DNA of 29,398 nt from Purshia tridentata (lineage: Eukaryota; Streptophyta; Magnoliopsida; Rosales; Rosaceae). Below, piece by piece: positions 12,148-20,960 of the stretch; position 1 is the stretch's first letter; the number at the start of each line of letters is the position of its first letter. The stretch is from positions 1 through 29,398 of the forward strand of contig QANT01003869.1 of the NCBI GenBank assembly GCA_003254885.1, written 5' to 3'. The position numbers and the translations under genes are program-made. The notes under the pieces were generated by a model that worked only from the letters and a program-made list of their open reading frames with translations, had not been told where the DNA came from and searched no databases.

Positions 12148-12231
12148 ACTTTGGATGCTATCAAGTTGGTTATCAAATTGGCGAATCTAATGTATATGGT
12201 ATTATACCTTACAGGAGGGAAGGTATGAAAA

Positions 12232-13100
12232 GTCAAGAAAGGAAGGTTGGGACAACTTTATTCTAGATGCAGAGTCAGACCGTCTTATCCACTAAATTCA
12301 GTCCAACTCTGTATGACCAACTCAGTATTATATCCATTACTAGTTAGATCATGTTATAGTACTCTTTGTTTTCTGAATCAAGGAAGTAGATCCTTGACTC
12401 GATTTGTAGAAGGGCTGGCAACACTAGCAATTACTTGGTTAAAATTTGGAGCTACATATACAAGAAACTTCGATATTAATACCCTGGCAATATCTTGTCT
12501 TTGTGTTAGTTTTTGGTCTTTTAGAAGAATTCGAATTTGATACCTCTAAAACATTATTGAAAGAAATACAACTAAGCTGATAGTTGCGGTTGAAAATCTA
12601 CTACTTCAAAGTAAGGGACGCCAGATCGATGTCATATATATTTGTAAATTGTAGCTATGCTCATAACTGATTTGGTGTAGCCATAAAGCAAAGCAGTTGG
12701 GGGAGGCCACCGGCAGCCACCATGTGTAAGCCGGCAACAATACAAAATTGGGGAGCAAATGTCCAAGAGTCCCAAAAGGTGATGATAAAGATGAAGGTGA
12801 TATTTTCTCACTCATCTTTACCTTTGAAAAGTCCACACCTACCACACTCACTCTGTCCTCCTCTCATTTATGCACGTGGCTATCTAGCTAGCTTGTTGCT
12901 GTGAGCTAGTAGCTGGAGCCTGAAGTGCATGCATATAAAATATATGGCATTATCTGTGCTAGTTGCTTCAGTGTTTGCTACCAAAGCTGGTCCCTCTTAA
13001 TACATCCCCACGTTGCTACATATATATAAATGTATTAATTATATATGTCAGTCATTGAGATCGAGTACATGTATTCGTCAAACTTGGTGTCTAGACAATG
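12232..13100 (+). promoter_or_regulatory. Upstream region of the 13290 gene sharing blocks with paralogues
   Basis: This gap between the divergent genes contains segments shared with the upstream DNA of the other copies. 12232-12310 has GTCAAGAAAGGAAGG and GACAACTTT, as at 15892-15985 and 16352-16440. 12993-13026 has CATCCCCACGTTGCTACATA, as at 16192-16218 and 20826-20851. 13071-13099 has CGTCAAACTTGGTGTCTAGA, as at 17483-17510 and 20904-20930. The last contains a TTGAC core on the minus strand, the core of WRKY W-boxes; the full W-box is present only in the other copies. Confidence 0.6.
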
Positions 13101-13177
13101 TAAGTTTACAACGACCAAGTAGCTACAATCTAATCCATATCTATATCTTATAAGTTATAAGAAAGAAAGACTTCTGG

Positions 13178-13217
13178 TTCATTGACTATATTAGCCCTCA
13201 TTGTTCAACATAAATAG
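13178..13217 (+). promoter_or_regulatory. Core promoter of the 13290 EP1-like gene
   Basis: ATAAATAG at 13210-13217 is the TATA-like box, 73 bases before the ATG. Ahead of it, 13178-13196 reads TTCATTGACTATATTAGCC, nearly identical in sequence and spacing to 17633-17651 upstream of the next gene and to 20961-20975 before the pseudogene. Conservation between copies supports function. Confidence 0.65.
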
Positions 13218-13289
13218 AGGCTTCCTCAACCAACCTCTACAACATAAACAACTCTACAAAAATATCTTCATCCCCAAGATTAATTCACC

Positions 13290-14597
13290 ATGTCATTGCC
13301 CTCTCTATTAATCCTTTTCTCACTCTTTGCTTTCACTGCTCAAGCCAAAGTTCCTGCAAATCAAACTTTCAAACTCGTCAATGAAGGAGAATTTGGGCCT
13401 TACATTGTAGAATATGATGCATCCTATCGTATGCTTAGTGTCTTTGCCTCCCCTTTTCAGCTTGCTTTCTACAACACCACCCCCAATGCCTACACTCTGG
13501 CTCTCCGCATGGGTTTGAGGCGCTCCGAGTCACTCTTTCGGTGGGTTTGGGAGGCCAACCGGGGCAACCCGGTTGGTGAAAACGCCACCTTCACATTAGG
13601 GACTGATGGCAACCTTGTCTTGGCCCATGCCGATGGCCGAGTGGCTTGGCAAACCAACACTGCCAACAAAGGAGTAGTAGGCTTTGAGTTGCTCTCAACC
13701 GGCAACATGGTGCTTTATGACTCGAAGGGCAAGTTTGTTTGGCAAAGCTTTGACTACCCCACAGACACTCTCTTGGTGGGCCAGTCTCTTCGGGCTGGGG
13801 CACTAAACAAGCTCGTGAGCCGGGCCTCGGAGATAGAAAACAAAGATGGGCCTTACAGCTTCGTTATGGAGCCCAAAAGATTGGCTATGTACTACAAGGG
13901 CAAGAACTCCCCAAACCCATTACTCTACTCAACATCCTCTAAATGGATTACGGTTCAGGGTTCATTGACCCAATTGTCATTTGATAGTGCCCCAGAAACA
14001 AATGAGAGTCACGCTTATGACTTAACCTTGGGTTTTCAGTATAAATGGGGCATAGCTTTCTCTGGTGAAAGTCTCAATCTGGCTAGGCCCAAATACAATA
14101 GCACATCATCATTCCTCAGGCTTGAAATTGATGGGAATTTGAGGGCTTACACATACTATGATAAGGTGACTTATGGTGCTTGGGAGGAGACCTTCACTCT
14201 TTTTGGTAAGGCCTCAACATTTGAAGCTGGATGCCAATTGCCAGAGCGATGTGGGAACTTTGGGCTTTGTGAACAAAACCAATGTGTTGGTTGCCCATTG
14301 TCTAAAGGAGTATTGGGTTGGAGTGAGAGTTGTGAGGCTGAGAAGCTATCTTCTTGTGGAGCAAAGAGCTTCCACTACTACAAAGTTGAAGGGGTTGATC
14401 ACTTCTTGAGCAAGTACACCAAGGGAGAGGCTATTAAGGAGAATGACTGTGGTAAGAAGTGTACATTGGACTGCAAGTGCTTGGGTTACTTTTACAACAA
14501 GGATACATCAAGGTGTTGGATAGCTTATGAATTGAAAACCTTGACCAAAGTTGCCAATTCAACTCACTTGGGTTACATCAAGGCACCCAATCACTAA
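13290..14597 (+). CDS. EP1: EP1-like secreted bulb-lectin/PAN glycoprotein
   Basis: An intact, intronless gene of 435 residues. A signal peptide covers 1-19 (cleavage after AQA, before KVPANQT). The bulb-type lectin region spans about 55-170, with RWVWEANRGNP at 84-94, GTDGNLVLA at 104-112 and WQSFDYPTDTLL from 151. The canonical QxDxNxVxY is altered (Gln to Gly, Tyr to Ala; second site LSTGNMVLY), so carbohydrate binding is doubtful or altered. Twelve cysteines lie at 315, 321, 327, 332, 335, 348, 356, 387, 391, 395, 397 and 409, covering an EGF-like segment and a PAN/apple-like region. Six N-glycosylation sequons are visible (N24, N62, N98, N238, N270, N423). Family members are apoplastic; Arabidopsis relatives (GAL1/GAL2 type) have been linked to secreted purple acid phosphatase. 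Here no partner can be read from context. It has its own TATA box and is the first of the forward-oriented series. Confidence 0.95.
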   Translation: MSLPSLLILFSLFAFTAQAKVPANQTFKLVNEGEFGPYIVEYDASYRMLSVFASPFQLAFYNTTPNAYTLALRMGLRRSESLFRWVWEANRGNPVGENATFTLGTDGNLVLAHADGRVAWQTNTANKGVVGFELLSTGNMVLYDSKGKFVWQSFDYPTDTLLVGQSLRAGALNKLVSRASEIENKDGPYSFVMEPKRLAMYYKGKNSPNPLLYSTSSKWITVQGSLTQLSFDSAPETNESHAYDLTLGFQYKWGIAFSGESLNLARPKYNSTSSFLRLEIDGNLRAYTYYDKVTYGAWEETFTLFGKASTFEAGCQLPERCGNFGLCEQNQCVGCPLSKGVLGWSESCEAEKLSSCGAKSFHYYKVEGVDHFLSKYTKGEAIKENDCGKKCTLDCKCLGYFYNKDTSRCWIAYELKTLTKVANSTHLGYIKAPNH

Positions 14598-14918
14598 ATA
14601 AGACACACATGCAGTGGTTGAGCTAGCCTACAGCTGCCTATATAATATATGTCTTGGCCTAAGCAGACTAGGAGAATCATCATCATCGTATTTAATTGTA
14701 TTCACCAACTAGCTTGTGGTTCTGTTCCAAACTTTAATATATAGGAAAACTTGTGCATTTCGTGCGACTAGCTGGAGTACTGTCACATTTATCACTTGTT
14801 CCCTCTTTAATTAATACATATATTTCATGATATAAAAAAAAAAAGTAATACATATATTTTCAATTTACTCTATATATATATATAGGAGTACACGTTCCTG
14901 AAATTTCAAATAAATTTA

Positions 14919-15180
14919 TTGGGTTGGAGCAGCTAACTACTTGTAACCCAAAGAACTTTGTCTACTACAAAGTTGAAGGGATACGTTGATCATTTCTTGA
15001 GCAAGTACGCTGAAGGAGATTGATTGTGGTAACAAGTGTACTTCAGACTGCAAGTGTTTGGGCTACTTTTAAAGCAAAGCTAGATACTTCAAGGTGTTGG
15101 ATAGCTTATAAATTGAAGACCTTGACCAAAGTTGCCAATTCCACTCACGTGGGTTACATCAAAGCACCTAGTACGTGATC
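14919..15180 (+). pseudogene. C-terminal (PAN) relic of an EP1-like gene
   Basis: Starting near GGGTTGGAGC, this segment aligns with the last quarter of the neighbouring genes: pieces equivalent to YYKVEG, HFLSKY, DCKCLGYF, RCWIAY, LKTLTKVANSTHVGYIKAP. It has internal deletions, frame changes and an in-frame stop (CTACTTTTAA where the genes encode YFYN). Upstream domains are missing. It ends close to the ancestral stop at about 15178. It is a dead fragment. Confidence 0.85.
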
Positions 15181-15282
15181 ACTAACAATATGGGTGATGT
15201 CTTGGTTTTGTTGTATTTCGCATGCATATATTTTTTCTTTTAGGTTTCTTTTGCTTGTTTCTTGATGACGTTAATTAGATTC

Positions 15283-15483
15283 AGGCTCGGCCCTCGAATA
15301 GGTGTAACTGGTGAAATTTCCCAGACCCCATGATATTAACTTGGCTCTTATATTAATTTTTTGCCTTGTCTTAAAATCTTCAGCCCGCAAAGGATTAACC
15401 GCAAGCTTAACCTTAGGGAAAACAAAATTAAGTGTCGAAAGTACTTTGGGCCATGCTTCTTTAAACTGGGTCCAGAACAGGGT
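15283..15483. mobile_element. Possible decayed DNA transposon between two EP1 relics
   Basis: The sequence between the two C-terminal relics begins with CAGGCTCGGCCCTCG and continues with a pattern (GGTGAAATTTCCCAGACCCC) like the termini of common plant hAT-type non-autonomous elements. I find no clean matching end or target duplication, so the boundaries are approximate and the assignment weak. The 90-residue minus-strand frame within it has no family features. Confidence 0.25.
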
Positions 15484-15658
15484 ATGACATATTGAGGCTA
15501 TTAAGGAGAATGACTGAACCAAAAAGTGTAGATTGGAGTGCAAATGTTTGGTTTACTTATAAAACAAGGATACATCAAGGTGTTGGATAGTTTATGACTC
15601 GAAAACCTTGACCAAATTTGCAATCAACTCATGTAGGTTACATCAAGGCACCCATCAC
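15484..15658 (+). pseudogene. Second C-terminal relic of an EP1-like gene
   Basis: From GAGGCTATTAAGGAGAATGAC onward this matches codons 380-435 of the 13290 gene, including the stop region ATCACTAA. Lesions include TGA in place of the conserved Cys codon of DCGKK, TAA in the YFYNK stretch and small deletions near the end. It is closer to the 13290 gene than to the 17716 gene, suggesting derivation from that copy or its sister. Confidence 0.85.
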
Positions 15659-15671
15659 TAATGTGCATATT

Positions 15672-15738
15672 AGGCTAGCCAGAATCTACACCAATTCCAC
15701 TCGCTTAAGTTACATCAATTAAGGCACCTAATTACTAA
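15672..15738 (+). pseudogene. Third, very short EP1-like 3' end relic
   Basis: About 65 bases resemble the last codons of the family (CCAATTCCACTCGCTTAAGT, then AAGGCACCTAATTACTAA). The tail carries an extra AATTAAGGCAC arrangement also seen just after the stop of the 17716 gene at 19028-19057. It is too short to stand alone, but the local context makes homology likely. Confidence 0.55.
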
Positions 15739-15891
15739 TATATAGGGGTTAGGATATGCAATATCTACATCTCATTGTTGAAGGAAAAGGCCAATGTGAA
15801 AATGTCCTCTAATACGTGGTGTTTGCTAGTGTATTTAATTTGTTGTGGGCTAAATAGGTGGGAGCAAAAATGGATATGCCTTATGAATTAA

Positions 15892-16280
15892 AAGTCAAGA
15901 AAAGGAAGGGTTGGCGGCCTTAATTTAGTGAATTGGACAACTTTTGGATATATTGTAGGGCCATCTTATCCTTTAATTCATATCAGCAATATAATAGCTT
16001 CGTTTAAACTTGTCTAACAAAAATTTATCTGCAATCTAATAAATATCTATTTCTGGAAAAATTGTCCTAGAAGTTTCTCCTTTGAAGAAGTAAGATCTTT
16101 TGTTAGTTATTATATCCTCAGGAGCTATCTTTTTTTATCTAAATAAACTAATATGGATACGCCAGGTGGATATGTAGATCTTGTTCCCCCATCCATCCCC
16201 AAGTTTGCTACATATCATCGATTTCAGAAGGGTGGTACGGTCGTACAAAAAGTTAATTGCACATGCACTCGAATCTGAAA
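15892..16280 (+). promoter_or_regulatory. Orphan EP1-type upstream region
   Basis: This carries the shared upstream blocks in the usual order (GTCAAGAAAAGGAAGGG block at 15893, CATCCATCCCCAAGTTTGCTACATATCA block at 16192), but no gene follows before the next upstream block starts at 16345. It looks like the promoter of a copy whose coding part was lost. Confidence 0.45.
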
Positions 16281-16374
16281 TTGACAAATTGTCATCTAGT
16301 GGTGTAATTAATTTGCTAGTGCTTTGTATTTTGCATGTGGGTTTAAAACTTAAGCCAAGAAAAGAAGGGTGGGT

Positions 16375-16810
16375 GGCCTTAAATTAATTCTGTAAATTCG
16401 ACAACTTTAGGACATTGTAGGAACATCCTATCCACAGGACTGCAACATGGAGGAACCCAACATTGACTGGATAAAGATGAGGAACCCCACCGCCATGGAC
16501 GGGAACAATTTAAAATTCTTTTTTAATTTTTAAGATCAAACAATCTAGAAAGTAAGAAATTCCTAGACCCCCAAAAAAAAAAATTTGGGTATCAATTAAA
16601 AGTTAAGGCCTTAAATTAATTCTGTAAATTCGACAACTTTAAGACATTGTAGGAACATCCTATCCACAGGACTGCAACATGGAGGAACCCAATATTGACT
16701 GGATAAAGATGAAGAACCCCACCGCCATGGACGGGAACAATTTAAAGTTCTTTTTTAATTTTTAAGATCAAACAATCTAGAAAGTAAGAAATTCCCAGAC
16801 CCCAAAAAAA
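16375..16810. repeat. Two tandem copies of a 232-base upstream unit
   Basis: GGCCTTAAATTAATTCTG at 16375 recurs at 16607, a period of 232 bases. The copies stay nearly identical (scattered substitutions) through GGAACATCCTATCCACAGGA, CAACATGGAGGAACCCAA and AAGATCAAACAATCTAGAAA to the A-run at about 16570 and 16803. The high identity indicates a recent duplication. The unit contains the block also found upstream of the pseudogene at 20509-20585. Confidence 0.92.
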
Positions 16811-17285
16811 ATAAGAATAAAGAAAGAGGTTTGATCACGAGGCTTCGAGTATAAAGTTATAGAGAACTTTTCTTTTGTGGTAGTTCTTATTTGAAGAGGG
16901 TGTGGAAAGAAAATTACAACCATAAGATTTTTATTTTTGTTATTAAGTAACTATGCCATGATAATAAATATGTGGTTGTAATTTTTTTTTACACTTTTTC
17001 TGCACGTTTCTTCCGCGAAAATTCCCTAGACTTATAATCTAATTTTTTAAAGATACAAATTTCAACAAATTAAAATAAAATTCACAATTTCATATAAAAA
17101 TCTTGGTATTTTTAAGAAAAAAATATGAATATTTACATGATCAACACGAGCATGAGTATGAAAAATACAAACATAAAATAAACTATTAACATGAATTATC
17201 ATGGTTAAATTTGAAAAAACAGGGACAATCTCAATCACTTGGTAATGAGGAGAGTGCACCACCCTTGTAAGATTAAATTTCATAG
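16811..17285. other. Sequence interrupting the 232-base repeat array
   Basis: The end of the 232-base unit (eleven A, then TTTGGGTATCAATTAAAAGTTAA) is absent after the second copy at 16810 but present at 17294-17328. About 475 bases therefore separate the second unit from its tail. The block has a small internal hairpin (ATTACAACCATAA at about 16912 against ATGTGGTTGTAAT at about 16970) but no clear terminal inverted repeats or target duplication, so whether it is an insertion is unsettled. No gene is seen in it. Confidence 0.5.
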
Positions 17286-17482
17286 GACCTGGCCAAAAAA
17301 AAAAATTTGGGTATCAATTAAAAGTTAAAAACTTTTGAGTTTTACCAAAAAGTCATGTATGACTTTGGGTTTATTTCTAATTAATAGTATCCTCTAATAA
17401 AAGTTTTTCTTCCATAGCGGTATCATATATCAGAACGGTGCAAGTCATACGGAAATCCGCTGTCAGCACGTTTTGTAAGACG

Positions 17483-17510
17483 CATTGGTCAAAGTTGGTG
17501 TCTAGAGAAT
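17483..17510 (+). promoter_or_regulatory. Conserved upstream block with W-box
   Basis: GCATTGGTCAAAGTTGGTGT is kept almost unchanged upstream of three cluster members. GGTCAA at 17487-17492 is the complement of TTGACC, a WRKY-binding W-box. The block lies about 175 bases before the TATA box here. Confidence 0.55.
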
Positions 17511-17632
17511 ATATATGTCTATTTTAGAAACGACGATGTTATTTTTTAAGTATTTTGAACAGCGACTTTAATCATGATCCACATCCAAATCTAAATCAAT
17601 ATAAAACGATTATAAGCATCCTAGCAAGCTAG

Positions 17633-17672
17633 TTCAATGACTATATTGGCCTCTTTTGTTCACTATAAATAG
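17633..17672 (+). promoter_or_regulatory. Core promoter of the 17716 EP1-like gene
   Basis: A good TATA box, TATAAATAG at 17664-17672, is preceded by TTCAATGACTATATTGGCC at 17633-17651. Transcription would be expected to start near 17695-17705, giving a leader of about 10-20 bases before the ATG at 17716. Confidence 0.75.
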
Positions 17673-17715
17673 AGGTTCCATAGCCTAAGCTCTTCAACCT
17701 AAACCACGCAACAAA

Positions 17716-19023
17716 ATGTCTTCCCCTACATTCACTATGACATTGCTCTCCATATTCCTTTTCTCAGTTTTTGCTTTCATTGCTGAAGCCCAAGTTCCTG
17801 CAAATCAAACTTTCAAGTTTGTCAACGAAGGAGAACTTGGGCCTTACATTGTGGAATACGATGGATCCTATCGTATGCTTAGTATATTTGCCTCCCCTTT
17901 TCAGCTTGCTTTCTACAACACCACCCCCAATGCCTACACTCTTGCTCTGCGCATGGGTTTGACTCGTTCCGAGTCACTCTTTCGTTGGGTTTGGGAGGCA
18001 AACCGGGGCAACCCAGTTGGCGAAAACGCCACCCTCACATTCGGAACCGACGGAAACCTGGTCTTGGCCGATGCCGATGGCAGAGTGGCATGGCAAACCA
18101 ACACTACCAACAAAGGTGTGGTGGGTTTCAAGTTGCTTCCAACTGGCAACATGGTGCTTTATGACTCAAAGGGCAGCTTTGTATGGCAAAGCTTTGACTA
18201 CCCAACAGACACTTTGTTGGTGGGTCAGTCTCTACGGGCCGGGGCAGTAAGCAAGCTGGTGAGCCGGTTATCGGAGAAGGAAAACAGAGATGGGCCTTAC
18301 AGCTTGGTGTTGGAGCCCAAGGGATTGTTCTTGTACTACAAGAGCAACAACTCCCCAAAGCCATTGCTCTATTCTAAGCTTCTTACTGTTCCGGGCTCGT
18401 TGGACTATGTGACATTGAAGGTTTCTCCGGATACGGATGAAGGTTATGCTTATGACATAACCTTGGAGTATCTAGTGAACAACAATACCAACAATGCCAT
18501 TCTAGCCAGGCCCAAATACAACAGCACGTCGACATTCCTAAGGCTTGGAATTGATGGAAATGTGAAGCTCTACACTTACTATGACAAGGTGGATTGGCGT
18601 GCTTGGGAGGTGACCTTCACTCTTTTTGACAGAGATTCATCAATATGGGAAACTGAGTGTCAACTGCCAGAGCGATGTGGGAACCTTGGGGTTTGTGAGG
18701 ACAACCAATGTGTTGCTTGCCCTTCGCCCAAGGGACTAGTTGGTTGGAGCAAGACTTGTGAGCCTCAGAAGCTAACTTCTTGTGCGGCAAACAGCTTCTA
18801 CTACTACAAAGTTGAAGGGGTTGATCACTTCTTGAGCAAGTACACGACTGGATCTGCTACAAAGGAGAGTGATTGTGGTAAGAAGTGCACTTCGGATTGC
18901 AAGTGTTTGGGCTACTTTTACAATCAGGACACATCAAGGTGTTGGATAGCTTATGATTTGAAAACCTTGACCAAGGTTGAAAATTCAACTCATGTGGGTT
19001 ACATCAAGGCACCCAATCACTAG
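17716..19023 (+). CDS. EP1: EP1-like secreted bulb-lectin/PAN glycoprotein
   Basis: An intact, intronless gene of 435 residues, very similar along its whole length to the 13290 gene. A signal peptide spans 1-25 (cleavage after AEA, before QVPANQT). A second in-frame ATG at codon 8 (17737) aligns with the start of the 13290 protein and would also leave a usable signal peptide. The lectin region holds RWVWEANRGNP, GTDGNLVLADADGRVAWQ and WQSFDYPTDTLL. All twelve C-terminal cysteines seen in the sister gene are present (CQLPERCGNLGVC through DTSRCW). The main differences lie between the lectin and EGF-like parts (codons about 205-265), where the sister copies share little. Expected role: secreted cell-wall or apoplastic glycoprotein. 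The mannose-binding residues are degenerate, as in the sister. Confidence 0.95.
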   Translation: MSSPTFTMTLLSIFLFSVFAFIAEAQVPANQTFKFVNEGELGPYIVEYDGSYRMLSIFASPFQLAFYNTTPNAYTLALRMGLTRSESLFRWVWEANRGNPVGENATLTFGTDGNLVLADADGRVAWQTNTTNKGVVGFKLLPTGNMVLYDSKGSFVWQSFDYPTDTLLVGQSLRAGAVSKLVSRLSEKENRDGPYSLVLEPKGLFLYYKSNNSPKPLLYSKLLTVPGSLDYVTLKVSPDTDEGYAYDITLEYLVNNNTNNAILARPKYNSTSTFLRLGIDGNVKLYTYYDKVDWRAWEVTFTLFDRDSSIWETECQLPERCGNLGVCEDNQCVACPSPKGLVGWSKTCEPQKLTSCAANSFYYYKVEGVDHFLSKYTTGSATKESDCGKKCTSDCKCLGYFYNQDTSRCWIAYDLKTLTKVENSTHVGYIKAPNH

Positions 19024-19027
19024 TATG

Positions 19028-19057
19028 GGTTACATGAATCAAGGCACGGAATTACTA
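19028..19057 (+). repeat. Duplicated 3' tail of the EP1-like coding end
   Basis: Just after the stop, GGTTACATGAATCAAGGCAC and GAATTACTAG echo the coding end (GGTTACATCAAGGCACCCAA, then TCACTAG). The same modified echo occurs at 15705-15737. This suggests a short tandem duplication of the gene tail that predates separation of these two copies. Confidence 0.5.
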
Positions 19058-19475
19058 GTTTTAATATGGGCTTCGACACTTAATATTGTTGTATAAAGTT
19101 CTTATTGCACCTTATAATAATGGGGCTAATGGCTTGGGTCCTTGTATTGTATTCTTATTATTTATCATAAACAAGTGGAAATATTGGACAGATATTTATT
19201 GTATAATGGTTGGTCTTTAGTCAACTCTAGTGGTTGGTTGGACAAATATTGAATAATATATGATCAAGCAAGGTATGAAATTTACTCTCACAATATATAT
19301 ACCAATACTTATTTCTTATCTCCTAGCCTCTCCTGAGTCCGAACATCGATCTCTAAAACCAAAAGCAATAATTGATATAATCCAAGTTTCACTAATTGAT
19401 ATAATCCAATCTTTATCTCAAATGACTAAAATAGTATAAATGTATATATAAGAATTTTTTAGTAGGAGCAACTAA

Positions 19476-19899
19476 TTTATATTAGGGTAAATAGTTATTT
19501 TGGTCTCTAGATTATTACACTTGTATCAGTTTGGTCCCCAGATTTCTAATTTGGAAAATTAAGGACTCTGACTATTTCAATTTTGTCAATTAAGGACTTT
19601 TTCATCAATTTACACATCGTTTATGCAAATTTATGTTTTTATAGCACCATGTAAAGTCCTTTTTGAGGGTAAAATGGTTTCTTTTATTTAGACTTTACCA
19701 TTTTTTCCTCATGCATCATTTTTTCCTCTTTTATTTATTGCTAAATTTGGATGAAAAATGTGTAAATTGATAGAAAAGTCCTCAATTGGCAAAATTGAAA
19801 AAGTCAGAATCCTTAATTTTCCAAATTAGAAGTGTAGTGACCAAACTGATACAAGTGCAATAGTCTGGGGACTAAAATGATTATTTACCCTTTATATTA
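19476..19899. mobile_element. Mutator-type MITE with 9-base target duplication
   Basis: The element spans 19485-19890 (406 bases). Its ends GGGTAAATAGTTATTTTGGT and (reversed) GGGTAAATAATCATTTTAGT begin inverted repeats of about 140 bases, matching through ACACTTGTATCAGTTTGGTC, CTAATTTGGAAAATTAAGGA and CAATTTACACAT. It is flanked by a perfect direct repeat TTTATATTA at 19476-19484 and 19891-19899. Nine-base duplications with long terminal repeats are the mark of Mutator-like elements. No transposase is encoded, so it is non-autonomous. It sits about 450 bases downstream of the 17716 gene. Confidence 0.93.
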
Positions 19900-20222
19900 G
19901 GCTATTAGCTATTTGAAAAAATAAAATTGGTACCCTAGCTAAACCCAATCTTTACATCATAGGGTAAAACATAATAACTATGGGGTCGAACGATAACCCT
20001 TCAGTACTCATTGATATGTTATAAATAATGTAAATTATATGGTTATCCATAAATATATTTGGGTTAATGGGTTAAAATGTTATATTTAGATACCTGAAAA
20101 AGTTTGTACATAAAACATGATACGTTTGTGGACCTATACATCCCAAAAGCCTATAAATATATATAAGACTTAATGAGAAGCTAAGAATAATCTACAAAAT
20201 GTATTTCCAACATTCATGATAT

Positions 20223-20337
20223 ATGTCATTGCTCTACCTTTATAGCTAGCTCGATCATTAGCTCTCTGCTTTCTTTGCTCAATTTCTATTGTTCCCACAA
20301 ATCAAGCTTTGAAGTTTGTCAATGAAGGAGAATTTTG
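20223..20337 (+). pseudogene. N-terminal relic of an EP1-like gene
   Basis: ATGTCATTGCTCTACC at 20223 resembles the start of the 13290 gene, and GTTCCCACAAATCAAGCTTT followed by GAAGTTTGTCAATGAAGGAG encodes the family's first mature residues (VPTNQALKFVNEGEF). A TAG stop is met at codon 9, and homology ends abruptly near 20337. A TATAAATAT box lies at about 20152-20160 at a plausible distance. The rest of the gene is gone. Confidence 0.8.
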
Positions 20338-20498
20338 GTGTATCTTTTTCAAGGATAGAGCTTTTACAACGCAGAACTAATAATAGGAACTAGAAGCCGC
20401 TGTAGTATTTAATTTACGCAATAATTGAAATATGGGGCGCCAGATGCATATAGGTTTGGATGATATTGGGGCTGCTAGTTAGCCCTACAGCTAAGCAG

Positions 20499-20930
20499 TT
20501 CAGGGCTGCAACATGGAGGGAACCCTACAATATTGACTCACTAGTCTCTAAGATGAAGGAGCCGCCACCACCAAATAATTTAAAATGTGAGATCAATTAA
20601 TGGGGCCCGAATATATATGAATTAGTGTTGAGAACACATCCGACGAGAATGTAGTGTCATGGACTTCTCTAATTATTGACAACTAATTGATTTTATTTTA
20701 GATGCTTTTATTTCAGGGGTGAATGAAATTAGATCAAATTCCTGTGTTTGAATGTAATATTATGTTTTGTTACATCATCAAATTGTTGGATAAAAAGCTG
20801 GCCCCGAATCACCACATTGTTCCCTCATCCATCCTCAAGTTGCTACATATCAGTATGATGGTACAGTCATAAGAAAATATATAATGTTAGTGCATTGTAC
20901 ATGCATTGGTCAAAGTTAGCGTCTACAATA
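20499..20930 (+). promoter_or_regulatory. Upstream blocks of the 21033 pseudogene
   Basis: Three shared blocks occur in the same order as before the intact genes: CAACATGGAGGGAACCCTAC at 20509 with AATAATTTAAAA at about 20574; CATCCATCCTCAAGTTGCTA at 20826; and GCATTGGTCAAAGTTAGCGT at 20903 with a W-box complement GGTCAA at 20908-20913. Confidence 0.55.
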
Positions 20931-20960
20931 TGTGAAAAGATTAAAAGCAGTCTGGTTCGA

